NCBI RefSeq assembly: GCF_000365425.1 | Contig: NZ_AQOV01000001.1 | Location: 1-64,000, forward strand | Length of the DNA: 64,000 nt | From: Methylomonas sp. MK1 | GTDB lineage: Bacteria; Pseudomonadota; Gammaproteobacteria; Methylococcales; Methylomonadaceae | Direction: 5' to 3' | Shown: positions 25,186-35,030 of the stretch, in pieces | Position numbering within the stretch: the stretch's first letter is position 1 | Layout: each line of letters starts with the position of its first letter | The notes under the pieces: generated by a model | What the model saw: only the letters and a program-made list of their open reading frames with translations | The model's database searches: none | Told to the model about the DNA's origin: nothing | Translations under genes and position numbers: made by a program

Positions 25186-28100
25186 ATGACCAGATATGCC
25201 TACCAAAGTCGCACGCCGCACTTCAACCGTCATCCGCTGGTGCTGGCAATACAAATCGCCTTGGCCGGTGCTTGGCAGCCGGCCTTGGCCGAATTGGCCG
25301 GCAATGCGCTGCCTAATGGCGGCCAGGTGACGTCGGGACAGGCACAAATCCACCAAGATGGCGCACGGATGGATGTCGTACAAGGCAGTGATAAAGCTAT
25401 CATCAACTGGCAGAGCTACAACATCGGCGCCAGTGCCCATGTGGATTATCAACAGCCTAACGCCAGCGCGATCGCGCTGAACCGCGTGACATCCGGCGAA
25501 GCATCGGTCATTTCCGGCCGATTGACCGCTAACGGTCAAGTGTTTCTGGTGAACCCCAACGGCGTGCTGTTTGCCAAGGGCGCCCAAGTCGATGTCGGCG
25601 CGATGGCGGCGTCGACGATGAACATCAGCGATGCCGATTTCCGTGCCGGCAACTACCATTTCAAGCGCGAGGGCAGCGACGCCGGCGTCGTCAATCAGGG
25701 CGACATCCGTGCCAAGGACGGCGGATACGTGGCGTTGCTGGCCCCCAGCGTCAGCAACGAAGGTCTGGTCCAGGCCCGTTTGGGCACGGTGGCGCTAGCC
25801 GGCGGCGATGGCGTAAAACTGGAATTGGACGAAGGTAAACTGGTCAATGTTCAGGTTGATCCAGCCACCGTCAATACGCTGATCGAGAACAAACAGCTGA
25901 TCCGCGCCGATGGCGGCCGGGTGATCATGACGGCCAGCGCCGCCGACCAATTGCGCGGCGCCGCGATTAACAACAGCGGCGTGGTTGAGGCCAAATCCCT
26001 CGTCAATCGCGGCGGTTCGATAGAACTGATCGGCGACGAGGTCAGCAACAGCGGCACACTGGACGTGTCCGCCGCCGAGAACACCCAAGGCGGCAATGTC
26101 GTCGAGCACGGCCGGTTGGTCGTCGATACCGGTACCGTCCGCGCCGACGGTAATAGCGGCGGGGAAATTCGCTTGAGCGGCGACCGGGTGCTGCAAACCG
26201 GAACGCTCAGCGCCGAAGGTACCGTCTCCGAAGGCGGCCGAATTACGATTGCCGCCGACAGTCGAGTCATCCAGACCGCATCCGCCAAGCTGTCTACAAA
26301 GGGAAGCCAAAACGGCGGCGACATCGCCGTGACCGCGGGTGGCCAAGGTGGCGTGTTCAGTTCTGCCACCATCGATGCTAGCGGCGTTTCTGGACGCGGT
26401 GGCAAGATCACCGTCACCGGCGGCAAAGACGTTACGTTGGCCGCTGCGACGATCACCGCCAACGGTGCCAAAGGCGGCGGCAAGATCAGCATTGGCGGCG
26501 GCTTTCATGGCAAGGACGCGGCAGTTCGCAATGCCACGATAACGCGAATCAATCCCTTCACCCAACTGCAAGCCGACGCAACTGAAAAGGGCGATGGCGG
26601 TGACGTCGTGGTTTGGTCGGATCAGAAAACCGATTTTTATGGCACGATCTCCGCCAAAGGCGGTTCGGCGGGCGGCGACGGCGGCACCGTTGAAGTCTCG
26701 TCTCACGACGCCCTGTTGTTTGGCGGAACCGTTACCACCTTGGCCAGTCAGGGCCGCAACGGCAGTCTATTACTCGATCCGCGCAACATCACCATCGACA
26801 GCAGCGGCCAGTACCCGCAATTCGATTTCGAAGACCCCAATCCGACCAACACACTGGGCGTCACATCCGGCTTCGGCACCGGCACTTCGGTACTGTGGAG
26901 CACCAACGTGGCCGTCACGAATCCCTATGACGACTTCGGCGGCCAGGATGCCGGCGCGGTTTATTTATACAACGGCTGGTCCGGGGCGCTGATCGCGACG
27001 GTCACCGGTAGCCACGCCGATGATCGTCTGGGCAGTGGTGGGATCACCCAGCTGGTTAGCCAAAATACCAATACCAACGTCAACGTCTCGTTCAATTCGC
27101 TGGGCAACTTTTTGATTTCCAGTCCGCATTGGGATGGTGGCAAGGGGGCGGTAAGCTGGTCCAGCGGCACTGCCGGCTTAAGCGGAACGGTATCGTCGGC
27201 CAACAGTTTGGTCGGCAGCTCGGCCAGCGATGCCGTGGGCAGCGGCAGTATCGTGTTGGTCGATAATTATTACGGCGCGACTGGTCACACTTGGAGCAAC
27301 GACAACGGCTATTTGAAATATCTGGTCCTGAACCCGCAATGGAATGCCAGCACCGGTGCGGTCACGATGGGCAGTGCTTTGAGCGGAATATCCGGTGTCA
27401 TTTCATCTTCCAACAGCTTGGTAGGTGGTGCCGCTGGAGACCAAGTCGGCAGTAGTGGGATCACGCAATTTGTCACCGAGTTTCACGATTACAACAGTAG
27501 CGGCGCGTTGATTACCGGCACCGAGTATTACCGAAATTTTTTCGTGATCGCCAGTCCGCATTGGCAGAACGGTGCCAGCGCCGACGCCGGTGCGGTCACT
27601 TGGGCCAGCGGCTTGGCCGCATTGACCGGCACCGTTTCTTCGTCGAACAGCCTGGTCGGTGGCAATGCCAACGACCGGATCGGTAGCGGAGACATCAAAG
27701 CGCTTTATTACTCCAGCAGTACCAACTATACCAGTCAACCCAGCGACACCCCGCCGCACGGCCACGTTAACACTTACCGTACCGACGCGGCGTATGTGGT
27801 CGCCAGCCCGCATTGGGACGGCGACAAAGGTTCAGTCACCTGGCTCAATGCCGCCACCGGTTACGCGTCCGGCGGCGCGACTGCCGGTTTCGCGGTATCG
27901 TCCGCCAACAGTCTGGTCGGCGCGACCGCCGGCGATCTGGTCGGCAGCGGCGGCATCCAGTTACTCAGCCACTACACCAGCCGCAGCCCCGATACCGGCT
28001 ATACTTCAACTCATCCGTATTACTTGATACTCAGTCCCCATTTCAACAATGGCGGCTCAACCGCCGACGCCGGCGCGATCACCTGGGGCGACGGCCGCAC

Positions 28101-31100
28101 CATCACCTACGGCACTGTCACAACGACGGACTTGTTCGGAAACACGCTAACGAATATCCCGACCGAAACCAGCACCAACAACGGCGGCGTATCCGGTGTC
28201 ATCGGCAGCGGCAACAGCTTGGTCGGCAGCCATGCCGGAGACCAGGTTGGTAGCGGCGGCGCCAGTTACCTAGGGCAAGATCCGGGTTACATGGTACTTA
28301 GTCCGCTATGGAATGGCAGCGCCGGTGCGGTGACCTTCTGGAACGCCACAGCCACAAAGACCGGCACCTTGGGCTCGGCCAACAGTCTGGTCGGTACGAC
28401 CGCCAACGATCATGTCGGAGGGGGCGGAATCTTGTTGAAAGACGGTTATTATCTGGTGTTGAGCCCTGATTGGGACAACGGCGGAGCCACCGATGCCGGG
28501 GCGGTCACCTGGGGCAGCAAAACGAGCGGCGTCAGCGGCGCGGTCGGCGCGGGAAACAGCCTGGTCGGCAGTACCGCCAACGACGGTGTCGGCAGCGATG
28601 CGAATAATATTATCGACGTGGGCGTGGCCGATTACGTGGTCCTAACCCCCACCTGGGATAACGGCGGTAATGCCGATGCCGGCGCCGCCAGTTGGGGTAG
28701 TTTCGGCAGCGGCGTCAGTGGCGCTATCAGTAGCAGCAACAGCTTAATTGGAAGTCATACCAACGACCGAGTAGGTAGCGGCGGCGTAGTAACAGCTTTT
28801 AATGGTGTAGATACCGCAAACAACTGGACTTACACCTATTTTTACGGCGTGATCAGCCCGCATTGGGACAGTGATCGCGGAGCTGTCACATTCGGCGCCG
28901 AAGCCAGCGGTATCCAAGGAACCGTTGGCTCTGGTAACAGCCTCGTCGGCGACACCGCAGCTGATCAGGTTGGCAGCGGCGGCGTCAAAGCCGGGCAATA
29001 TACCGAATTGACTTACAACGGAAGCACTTGGTCAGGCACCCGCACTGCGTATTATTTGGTTATCAGCCCCAATTGGAGCGACGGCGGCAACGCGAACGTT
29101 GGGGCCGTTACCAAAACCGCGGCGGCCACAGGCATAACCGGAAGTATTAGCTCGGCAAACAGCTTGATCGGCGGTACCGCAGGCGATCAAATCGGCAGCG
29201 GCGGCGTCACGCTGTTGCCGTACGACTGGACCACGGGTAGCGGAGTAGGTCAGAAACAGTACCATCTGGATTATTACTCGATTGCGAGTCCTTATTGGGA
29301 CAACGCCGCGACGGCCGATGCCGGCGCGGTGACCTGGGGCAGCGTCACCACGACGGCCGGCGCGGCGTCGCCGTTGACCGGCAATGCCAGCGCGGCCAAC
29401 AGTTTGGTCGGTACTCACGCCAACGACCGCGTCGGCAGTGGCGGCGTGGTCGCACTGCCGGCTGAATATAACAACGCGACGCGGGTGGGCTATGTTGTGA
29501 TCAGCCCGAACTGGGGTAACGGCACCGACACGCAGTTGGGTGCGGTGACATGGGGTAGCCGCCTGACCGGCGCTTTAGGGGCGGTGAGCAGCAGCAACAG
29601 CCTGATAGGCGCCACGTCCGGCGACCAGGTCGGCAGCGGCGGCGTCACGGTTTTGACGAACGGTTACGATCCTATCAACGGCGTCTCGAGTTATAACTAC
29701 TTGGTGCTAAGCCCGCACTGGCATAGTGGCGCCAACGCCGATGCCGGCGCGGTGACCTGGGTCGCGGAAAAAACCGGCTTCGCTTACGGCGAGAGCAGCC
29801 AAGGTGCGGTGGTCGGGATCGGTAATAGCTTTGTCGGCAGCCAGGCCGGCGATCAGGTCGGCAGCGACGGGGTCATAGACTTGGGCGTATCTTATTTAGT
29901 CGGTAGCCGGCACTGGCATAACGGTTCTGCGGCGGATGCCGGCGCGCTATCCTGGGCGCGCGCCAGTATCGGCGGAGCCGGCGCGGTGTCGGCCAGCAAT
30001 AGCTTGATCGGTAGTTACAGCAATCAGGACGTCGGCCTGAACCAGGTTAGATTAACCGTTAACTACAATACCTACTATTACGACTATCTGGTCATCGATA
30101 CCGATTGGCGCAACGGCGGCTTGGCGAACGCCGGCGCCGTGACCTACGGCGATGCCTTCTACGGTATTTTCGGCGAGGTTTCGGACGCGAACAGCGTTGT
30201 CGGCACCACGGCGAACAGCGGCATCAGCTTCGATACCGGCGGCCCTTGGGTGGATTACTATCAATATGCCGGCACCAACTATTTCAGCCTGCTGCCAGGC
30301 TTTGCTTATGACCACGGCGATACCTTCGTGGTCAGCTTCGCCAACGAAAATAGCGGCCGGGTAACCTCGGGTGCTACCGATCCGAGTCGCATTACTTATG
30401 GTATGGCGGTCGGCAAGGACATGACCATAGCCCCGGATGTTTTGACCAATCTACTCGGCTGGGGTACCAACGTCACGCTACAAGCCAGCAACGACATCAC
30501 TGTTAACAGCGCGCTCAATGTCGCCGGGCTTTTCAGTTCGTCAGCGACCCTGAAATTGGAGGCGGGACGCAGCATTTACGTCAATGCCGACGTCACCACC
30601 GACGGCGGCAACCTAGTGCTGCACGCCAACGATTTGGCAGCCAACGGCGTTGTCGACGCTGATCGCGCGGCCGGCAATGCCGTTATCGAAGTTGCCAACG
30701 GTGTCACGATAGATGCCGGCGCCGGTTCGGTCACCATGGAGTTACGCGACGGCACCGGCAACACCGAGGACGACAGCGGCAACATCACCCTGGCGGGACA
30801 AATCCTGGCCGATACCATCAGCATTATCCATCGCGGCACCGGCGGCGCGAGCGGCAGCAAGAATATCGTTTTGAACAGCGGCGCGAGCTTGACCGCCAGC
30901 GGCAGCGGGGATGCGCTGGTTTTGGCGGCCGCCAGCGGCGGCGAGTTGATCAACAATGTCGGCAACGGCGTACTGTCCGCCGCCAACGGTCGTTGGCTGG
31001 TGTATATGCACAGTCCATCCGGCTCGACCGAGGGCGGCCTGACTGGGGCGGCGGGTTCGGCTCTCCCCAGGCTATACAACAAAACTTACGATGGCAACGC

Positions 31101-34100
31101 GCCGGCAACAATCGTCGCGGGCAATCACCTGATCTATGACTACCAGCCTAGCCTGAGCGTCGACGTCGGCAACATTAGCAAAACCTACGGCGACGCCGAT
31201 CCGAGCGCGAGCAGCGCGTTTTCGGGTTACGTCAACGACGACGGCGTGACGGACTCCGCCACCGTTGCGGGTTTAAGTGGCACGCCCAGTTTTAGCATCG
31301 TCGGCGGAACGGCCGGCACTGCCCGCGCGGTCGGCAGCTATACCGTCAACGGCGCGGTCGGTTCGGCCGCGATCAGTGGCGGGGCCGGTTATTCGACGAC
31401 GATAGGCACCGGAGGCGCCAGCGGAACCTTAACGGTCAACAAAAAAACGCTGACCGTGACCGCCAGTGACGACAGTCGCGCTTACAACGGCTTGGGCTAC
31501 AGTGGCGGTCACGGTGTCAATATCACCGGCTTCGTCAACAGCGAAACCTCAAGCGTATTGGGCGGCAGCGTCAGCTACGGCGGCACCTCGCAAGGCGCGA
31601 TCAACGCGGGTAGCTACACCATTACCGGGAGCGGATACACTGCCAGCAACTATGATTTCAGTTATGTCAACGGCACCTTAACCATCACGCCGTTCGTGGT
31701 TAGTCTGACCGGCAATCGGGCCTTTAACGGCAGTACCAACGTGGCGGCGGGCATTTTCTCGACCGGCAGCTTGGTGGGCAGCGAAACCCTGAGCCTGAGC
31801 GGCACCGGCACGGTCGCCGATAAAAACGTCGGCACCGGTAAAGCGGTGACGGTGGGGACTTTGGCGTTGGCCGACGGCAGCAACGGCGGCTTGGCCAGCA
31901 ACTATACGCTGAGCGGCGGCACGCATACTGCCGATATTTCAGCAGCCAGCGTGACCGTCAGCACCAGCGACGTCAGCAAGGCCTACGACGGCGGCACCAG
32001 CGCAGCCGGCACCGCCACGCTGACCGGCGGTACGCTGTACGGCAGCGATAGTCTGAGCGGAGGGACATTCGCTTTCACCGACAAAAACGTCGGTAGCGGC
32101 AACAAGACGGTGACTGTTAGCGGCGTGACCGTCAGCGACGGCAACAGCGGCGCCAACTATTCGGTGAACTATGCCAATAACACCAGCAGTACCATCACGC
32201 CGTTCGTGGTCAGTCTGATCGGCAATCGGGCCTTTAACGGCGGTACCAACGTGGCGGCGGGCATTTTCTCGACCGGCAGCTTGGTGGGCAGCGAAACCCT
32301 GAGCCTGAGCGGCACCGGCACGGTCGCCGATAAAAACGTCGGCACCGGCAAAGCGGTGACGCTGGGGACTTTGGCGTTGGCCGACGGCAGCAACGGCGGC
32401 TTGGCCAGCAACTATACGCTGAGCGGCGGCACGCATACCGCGGATATTTCAGCCGCCAGTGTGACCGTCAGCACCAGCGACGTCAGCAAGGTTTATGACG
32501 GCGGCACCAGCGCAGCCGGCACCGCCACGCTGACCGGCGGTACGCTGTACGGCAGCGACAGCCTCAGCGGCGGCACCTTTGCCTTTACCGACAAAAACGT
32601 CGGTAGCGGCAACAAGACGGTGACTGTTAGCGGCGTGACCGTCAGCGACGGCAACAGCGGCGCCAACTATTCGGTGAGCTATGCCAATAACACCACCAGC
32701 ACCATCACGCCGTTCGTGGTCAGTCTGATCGGCAATCGGGCCTTTAACGGCGGTACCAACGTGGCGGCGGGCATTTTCTCGACCGGCAGCTTGGTGGGCA
32801 GCGAAACCCTGAGCCTGAGCGGCACCGGCACGGTCGCCGATAAAAACGTCGGCACCGGCAAAGCGGTGACGCTGGGGACTTTGGCGTTGGCCGACGGCAG
32901 CAACGGCGGATTGGCCAGCAACTATACGCTGAGCGGCGGCACGCATACGGCCGATATTTCAGCAGCCAGCGTGACCGTCAGCACCAGCGACGTCAGCAAG
33001 GTTTATGACGGCGGCACCAGTGCAGCCGGCACCGCCACGCTGACCGGTGGTACGCTTTACGGCAGCGATAGTCTGAGCGGTGGGACATTCGCTTTCACCG
33101 ACAAAAACGTCGGCAGCGGTAATAAAACGGTGAGCGTCAGCGGTGTGACGGTGAGCGACGGCAACAGCGGCGCCAACTATTCGATCAGTTACGTCAATAA
33201 CACCAGCAGCACCATCACGCCGTTCGTGGTCAGTCTGACCGGCAATCGGGCCTATAACGGCAGTACCAACATGGCGGCCGGCATTTTCTCGACCGGCAGC
33301 TTGTTCGGTAGCGAAACCCTGAGCCTGAGCGGCACCGGCACGGTCGCCGATAAAAACGTCGGCACCGGTAAAGCGGTGACGCTGGGGACTTTGGCGTTGG
33401 CCGACGGCAGCAACGGCGGCTTGGCCAGCAACTATACGCTGAGCGGCGGCACGCATACCGCGGATATTACGGCTTACCAGGTCAACCTCACCGGCAGTCG
33501 TAGTTACGACGGCACCACCGCCATCAATGCCGCCAGTTTGACGACCTCTACTCTGGTCGGCGGTGAAACACTGACCCTGACCGGAGTCGGAACGGTCGCG
33601 GATAAAAACGTCGGCACCGGTAAAACGGTTGCGCTAGGCTCGTTGGCTCTCAGCGATGGCAGTAACGGCGGTCTGGCCAGCAACTATACCTTGATTGGCG
33701 GTGACCTTAGAGCCGACATCAGCCCAGCCAACCTGGTTTTGACCACCGGCAACATTATCAAAACTTACGACGGCACCACGTCCGCCTCGGGCACCCCAAT
33801 CATCAAAGCCGACAGCGGTAGCCAACTCTTCGGCGCGGACAGTTTATCCGGCGGTGTGTTCACATTTATCGATAAGAACGTCAGCGGCGGTGGCACCGTG
33901 ACGGTTAGCGGTATTAGCGTTTCCGACGGCAACGGAGGCAACAACTACGCAATCAGTTACAGCGATAACACTACCAGCATCATTTTGCCTTACGTCATCC
34001 ATTTAAGCGGTTCGAGGTTGTTCGACGGCAGTAACCTTGTAAATGCCGATGTTTTCAATTTAGGCACCTTGGTCGGCAATGAAACTCTGTCGCTAAGCGG

Positions 34101-34830
34101 GGCTGGTCAAATGTCGGATAGCAGCGCCGGTATCGATAAACCGGTCGATCTTGGAACATTGGCCTTGAGAGACGGCGGTAATGGCGGCTTGGCCAGCAAT
34201 TACACGCTAGCCGGCGGCAATCCAGTTGTCACCATCCTACAAAGCCCTGCCGTCGATACGCCAACCGATATCGTCGACGCCGGTACCGCTGTACCGAACA
34301 GTGGCGGAAATGGCAGTGCGGGTGACGGCTCCAACGGTGGCGGTAAAGCCGGCGGCTTGGCGCTTTCGGCGCTACGCGGTGCCGACAGCAACCGGACCGT
34401 GCAATTCAATATTGCGGACTCGGGGATCAATGGCGGTGGAAGTACCACCACCGGTTTGACGACGGGTGATACGGCGCCTACGCAATTAGGCAATACCGTG
34501 CATTTATTGGCGTCCCAAACCTTGGTAGCGGGAGGTCAGATGCAGATCGTCGCCAACGTTGAGGTTAATAACTATTCAAGTGGATTTAGTTTTGCGCTAC
34601 CAGCCGGAGTACTGCCTACAACGGCGGGAGACAGCACGGTTTCGGCAAAAATGGGTAACGGCGAGCCGTTACCCGCTTGGCTGAGTTTTAATAGCCAATC
34701 GTTAAGCTTCAGTACTGACAGCGTTGGCGCCGCGCAGTTGCCGCTACAAGTCGTGATCACTCAGACCAGCGCGAGCGGCCAACAAAAATCGATTATATTG
34801 ACTATCGAAAAACAAGACCAAGCGATCTGA
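25186..34830 (+). CDS. Giant two-partner secretion exoprotein (TpsA, filamentous-haemagglutinin type)
   Basis: This 3214-residue protein is secreted by the upstream TpsB. It has a signal peptide ending near ALA (residue 35). The TPS secretion domain covers about residues 41-300, with the marker motif NPNGVLF at 123-129. The remaining body has several parts. Glycine-rich beta-helix sequence reaches to about 540. About fifteen repeats marked by NSLVG ... VGSGG lie within about 605-1690. A second haemagglutinin-like stretch covers about 1740-1960. A YDG/MBG-type repeat array covers about 1980-3020, including 170-residue units nearly identical at DNA level. A Gly/Ser-rich linker leads to a C-terminal domain with LPAWLSFNSQSLSF. 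It is probably a surface adhesin or biofilm matrix protein. The ligand is unknown. Confidence 0.93.
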   Translation: MTRYAYQSRTPHFNRHPLVLAIQIALAGAWQPALAELAGNALPNGGQVTSGQAQIHQDGARMDVVQGSDKAIINWQSYNIGASAHVDYQQPNASAIALNRVTSGEASVISGRLTANGQVFLVNPNGVLFAKGAQVDVGAMAASTMNISDADFRAGNYHFKREGSDAGVVNQGDIRAKDGGYVALLAPSVSNEGLVQARLGTVALAGGDGVKLELDEGKLVNVQVDPATVNTLIENKQLIRADGGRVIMTASAADQLRGAAINNSGVVEAKSLVNRGGSIELIGDEVSNSGTLDVSAAENTQGGNVVEHGRLVVDTGTVRADGNSGGEIRLSGDRVLQTGTLSAEGTVSEGGRITIAADSRVIQTASAKLSTKGSQNGGDIAVTAGGQGGVFSSATIDASGVSGRGGKITVTGGKDVTLAAATITANGAKGGGKISIGGGFHGKDAAVRNATITRINPFTQLQADATEKGDGGDVVVWSDQKTDFYGTISAKGGSAGGDGGTVEVSSHDALLFGGTVTTLASQGRNGSLLLDPRNITIDSSGQYPQFDFEDPNPTNTLGVTSGFGTGTSVLWSTNVAVTNPYDDFGGQDAGAVYLYNGWSGALIATVTGSHADDRLGSGGITQLVSQNTNTNVNVSFNSLGNFLISSPHWDGGKGAVSWSSGTAGLSGTVSSANSLVGSSASDAVGSGSIVLVDNYYGATGHTWSNDNGYLKYLVLNPQWNASTGAVTMGSALSGISGVISSSNSLVGGAAGDQVGSSGITQFVTEFHDYNSSGALITGTEYYRNFFVIASPHWQNGASADAGAVTWASGLAALTGTVSSSNSLVGGNANDRIGSGDIKALYYSSSTNYTSQPSDTPPHGHVNTYRTDAAYVVASPHWDGDKGSVTWLNAATGYASGGATAGFAVSSANSLVGATAGDLVGSGGIQLLSHYTSRSPDTGYTSTHPYYLILSPHFNNGGSTADAGAITWGDGRTITYGTVTTTDLFGNTLTNIPTETSTNNGGVSGVIGSGNSLVGSHAGDQVGSGGASYLGQDPGYMVLSPLWNGSAGAVTFWNATATKTGTLGSANSLVGTTANDHVGGGGILLKDGYYLVLSPDWDNGGATDAGAVTWGSKTSGVSGAVGAGNSLVGSTANDGVGSDANNIIDVGVADYVVLTPTWDNGGNADAGAASWGSFGSGVSGAISSSNSLIGSHTNDRVGSGGVVTAFNGVDTANNWTYTYFYGVISPHWDSDRGAVTFGAEASGIQGTVGSGNSLVGDTAADQVGSGGVKAGQYTELTYNGSTWSGTRTAYYLVISPNWSDGGNANVGAVTKTAAATGITGSISSANSLIGGTAGDQIGSGGVTLLPYDWTTGSGVGQKQYHLDYYSIASPYWDNAATADAGAVTWGSVTTTAGAASPLTGNASAANSLVGTHANDRVGSGGVVALPAEYNNATRVGYVVISPNWGNGTDTQLGAVTWGSRLTGALGAVSSSNSLIGATSGDQVGSGGVTVLTNGYDPINGVSSYNYLVLSPHWHSGANADAGAVTWVAEKTGFAYGESSQGAVVGIGNSFVGSQAGDQVGSDGVIDLGVSYLVGSRHWHNGSAADAGALSWARASIGGAGAVSASNSLIGSYSNQDVGLNQVRLTVNYNTYYYDYLVIDTDWRNGGLANAGAVTYGDAFYGIFGEVSDANSVVGTTANSGISFDTGGPWVDYYQYAGTNYFSLLPGFAYDHGDTFVVSFANENSGRVTSGATDPSRITYGMAVGKDMTIAPDVLTNLLGWGTNVTLQASNDITVNSALNVAGLFSSSATLKLEAGRSIYVNADVTTDGGNLVLHANDLAANGVVDADRAAGNAVIEVANGVTIDAGAGSVTMELRDGTGNTEDDSGNITLAGQILADTISIIHRGTGGASGSKNIVLNSGASLTASGSGDALVLAAASGGELINNVGNGVLSAANGRWLVYMHSPSGSTEGGLTGAAGSALPRLYNKTYDGNAPATIVAGNHLIYDYQPSLSVDVGNISKTYGDADPSASSAFSGYVNDDGVTDSATVAGLSGTPSFSIVGGTAGTARAVGSYTVNGAVGSAAISGGAGYSTTIGTGGASGTLTVNKKTLTVTASDDSRAYNGLGYSGGHGVNITGFVNSETSSVLGGSVSYGGTSQGAINAGSYTITGSGYTASNYDFSYVNGTLTITPFVVSLTGNRAFNGSTNVAAGIFSTGSLVGSETLSLSGTGTVADKNVGTGKAVTVGTLALADGSNGGLASNYTLSGGTHTADISAASVTVSTSDVSKAYDGGTSAAGTATLTGGTLYGSDSLSGGTFAFTDKNVGSGNKTVTVSGVTVSDGNSGANYSVNYANNTSSTITPFVVSLIGNRAFNGGTNVAAGIFSTGSLVGSETLSLSGTGTVADKNVGTGKAVTLGTLALADGSNGGLASNYTLSGGTHTADISAASVTVSTSDVSKVYDGGTSAAGTATLTGGTLYGSDSLSGGTFAFTDKNVGSGNKTVTVSGVTVSDGNSGANYSVSYANNTTSTITPFVVSLIGNRAFNGGTNVAAGIFSTGSLVGSETLSLSGTGTVADKNVGTGKAVTLGTLALADGSNGGLASNYTLSGGTHTADISAASVTVSTSDVSKVYDGGTSAAGTATLTGGTLYGSDSLSGGTFAFTDKNVGSGNKTVSVSGVTVSDGNSGANYSISYVNNTSSTITPFVVSLTGNRAYNGSTNMAAGIFSTGSLFGSETLSLSGTGTVADKNVGTGKAVTLGTLALADGSNGGLASNYTLSGGTHTADITAYQVNLTGSRSYDGTTAINAASLTTSTLVGGETLTLTGVGTVADKNVGTGKTVALGSLALSDGSNGGLASNYTLIGGDLRADISPANLVLTTGNIIKTYDGTTSASGTPIIKADSGSQLFGADSLSGGVFTFIDKNVSGGGTVTVSGISVSDGNGGNNYAISYSDNTTSIILPYVIHLSGSRLFDGSNLVNADVFNLGTLVGNETLSLSGAGQMSDSSAGIDKPVDLGTLALRDGGNGGLASNYTLAGGNPVVTILQSPAVDTPTDIVDAGTAVPNSGGNGSAGDGSNGGGKAGGLALSALRGADSNRTVQFNIADSGINGGGSTTTGLTTGDTAPTQLGNTVHLLASQTLVAGGQMQIVANVEVNNYSSGFSFALPAGVLPTTAGDSTVSAKMGNGEPLPAWLSFNSQSLSFSTDSVGAAQLPLQVVITQTSASGQQKSIILTIEKQDQAI
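27006..30230 (+). repeat. Protein-level repeat array NSLVG...VGSGG in tpsA
   Basis: Fifteen NS(L/F/V)(V/I)G units are seen in the translation, plus a leading partial unit (SHADDRLGSGG). Each is followed by a (Y/F)(Y/L)(V/L)(V/I)xSPxW segment and DAGAVTWGS-like strands. The period varies from about 50 to 90 residues. DNA copies are diverged, unlike the second array. The aspartate- and glycine-rich loops recall calcium-binding propeller or FG-GAP-like repeats, but the family is not certain. Confidence 0.85.
31681..33468 (+). repeat. 510-bp near-identical tandem repeats in tpsA
   Basis: The unit beginning ACCATCACGCCGTTCGTGGT recurs at 31681, 32191, 32701 and 33211, an exact period of 510 bp (170 residues). 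There are three full copies and one half copy, with only scattered substitutions. Each unit contains two YDG/MBG-type modules. The high DNA identity implies recent duplication or ongoing homogenisation, and the copy number may vary between strains. More diverged units continue to about 34230. Confidence 0.93.
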
Positions 34831-35030
34831 ATCTACAGCAATAAATGCTGATCGAACCGGGGAGCTGTTGATCGGTTTTACCGAATAGGCTTGGCTATGC
34901 GCGTGCCTTTCGGCAGCTGATGGCAGTAGCCTAAATGAAGTTTCCCCGGATCTATTCGGGGTTTATTCCCGATGAACGCTGGCGGTGCGCCTGGATAATA
35001 CCCGGTTTTCACCACCCTTCGGGATTGCCC

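Noticed and set aside
25795..26706. Long minus-strand open frame (303 codons) inside tpsA, and several others at 30576-33456
   Set aside because: They are shadows of the GC-rich, repetitive plus-strand gene. The copies at 31939, 32449 and 32959 simply repeat with the 510-bp unit and have no ribosome sites.
31681..33468. Regularly spaced repeats that might suggest a CRISPR array
   Set aside because: The units are 510 bp, tandem and coding, without spacers. No cas gene or CRISPR-size repeat was seen anywhere in the window.
34944..34961. Possible terminator after tpsA (CCCCG / CGGGG)
   Set aside because: The stem is only five base pairs and the following T content is weak, so it is not listed as a feature.
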